In this document: positions 13,189 through 13,275 of the stretch, one piece after another
Layout of the letters: every line of letters begins with the position of its first letter
Numbering within the stretch: position 1 is the stretch's first letter
NCBI GenBank assembly: GCA_035632395.1
Contig: DASQGX010000080.1
Location: 1-13,275 of the forward strand
Source of the DNA: REEB95 sp035632395
GTDB lineage: Bacteria > Pseudomonadota > Alphaproteobacteria > ATCC43930 > CGMCC-115725
Direction of reading: 5' to 3'
Length of the DNA: 13,275 bases
Position numbers and translations under genes: made by a program
Notes under the pieces: generated by a model
Told to the model about the DNA's origin: nothing
Databases searched by the model: none
Seen by the model: the letters and a program-made list of their open reading frames with translations, nothing else

Positions 13189-13275
13189 ATGCCTCGGACC
13201 ATCACGGCCGCAGTGGCGTTCATCGGGCTCGGTCTTGTCGTCGCAACACCGCTCGTCTACGCGCAAGCGCCGCGG
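13189..13275 (+). CDS. Start of an exported protein (29 residues visible)
   Basis: The frame opens at ATG 13189 behind a GGAGG ribosome binding site and runs to the window edge. The visible residues look like a signal peptide: MPRTIT with one Arg, a hydrophobic core (about 7-24, AVAFIGLGLVVATPLVYA), then AQA, giving a plausible signal peptidase I site near residues 24-27. The mature protein is outside the window, so neither family nor function can be given. It follows pssA in the same direction after 80 nt and may or may not belong to the same transcript. Confidence 0.65.
   Translation, partial: MPRTITAAVAFIGLGLVVATPLVYAQAPR

Overview
The window comes from a GC-rich bacterium (about two thirds G+C by eye, not computed), most likely an alphaproteobacterium. 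The grounds are the family content and gene order: DUF1285, a Nudix CoA pyrophosphatase, DUF6111 and a CCA/tRNA nucleotidyltransferase on one strand, diverging from a MoxR, DUF58, BatA-like/DUF4159 and vWA/amidotransferase-fold operon, and then psd-pssA. All of these are combinations I know from Hyphomicrobiales and Rhodospirillales-type genomes. I cannot name the genus. I see no tRNA or rRNA gene, insertion sequence, CRISPR array or prophage signature, and codon use looks even throughout. This reads as stable chromosomal backbone, possibly with an accessory chromate/MFS pair at the left edge.

Left half, minus strand (4342 down to 1): six tightly packed genes read leftwards, DUF1285 -> Nudix hydrolase -> DUF6111 -> CCA nucleotidyltransferase -> ChrA-family transporter -> MFS transporter (cut by the window edge). 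Four of the five junctions overlap (4, 1, 8 and 1 nt) and the fifth has a 7-nt gap, so the set is probably one translationally coupled operon. It mixes tRNA 3'-end maintenance, nucleotide/CoA housecleaning and two transporters.

Centre, plus strand (4373 to 11555): a MoxR AAA+ ATPase, a cytosolic DUF58 vWA-like protein, a 905-residue membrane protein with a BatA-like N-terminus and a DUF4159 C-terminus, a 694-residue membrane protein with a vWA and an amidotransferase-like fold, and a five-helix membrane protein. The first four junctions are 1-nt overlap, 3-nt gap, 4-nt overlap and 3-nt gap. The plausible picture is a cytosolic MoxR/DUF58 chaperone pair working with two large membrane-anchored proteins whose domains face the periplasm, in envelope maintenance. 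A similar Rhizobium operon has, to my recollection, been linked to cell-envelope integrity, but the biochemistry is unknown. This is the least understood and most interesting part of the window.

Right end, plus strand (11628 to 13108): psd and pssA, overlapping by 1 nt, encode the two enzymes that turn CDP-diacylglycerol and serine into phosphatidylethanolamine. They follow the MoxR operon after 72 nt that contain two short palindromes. The window ends in the signal peptide of another exported protein (13189 onward).
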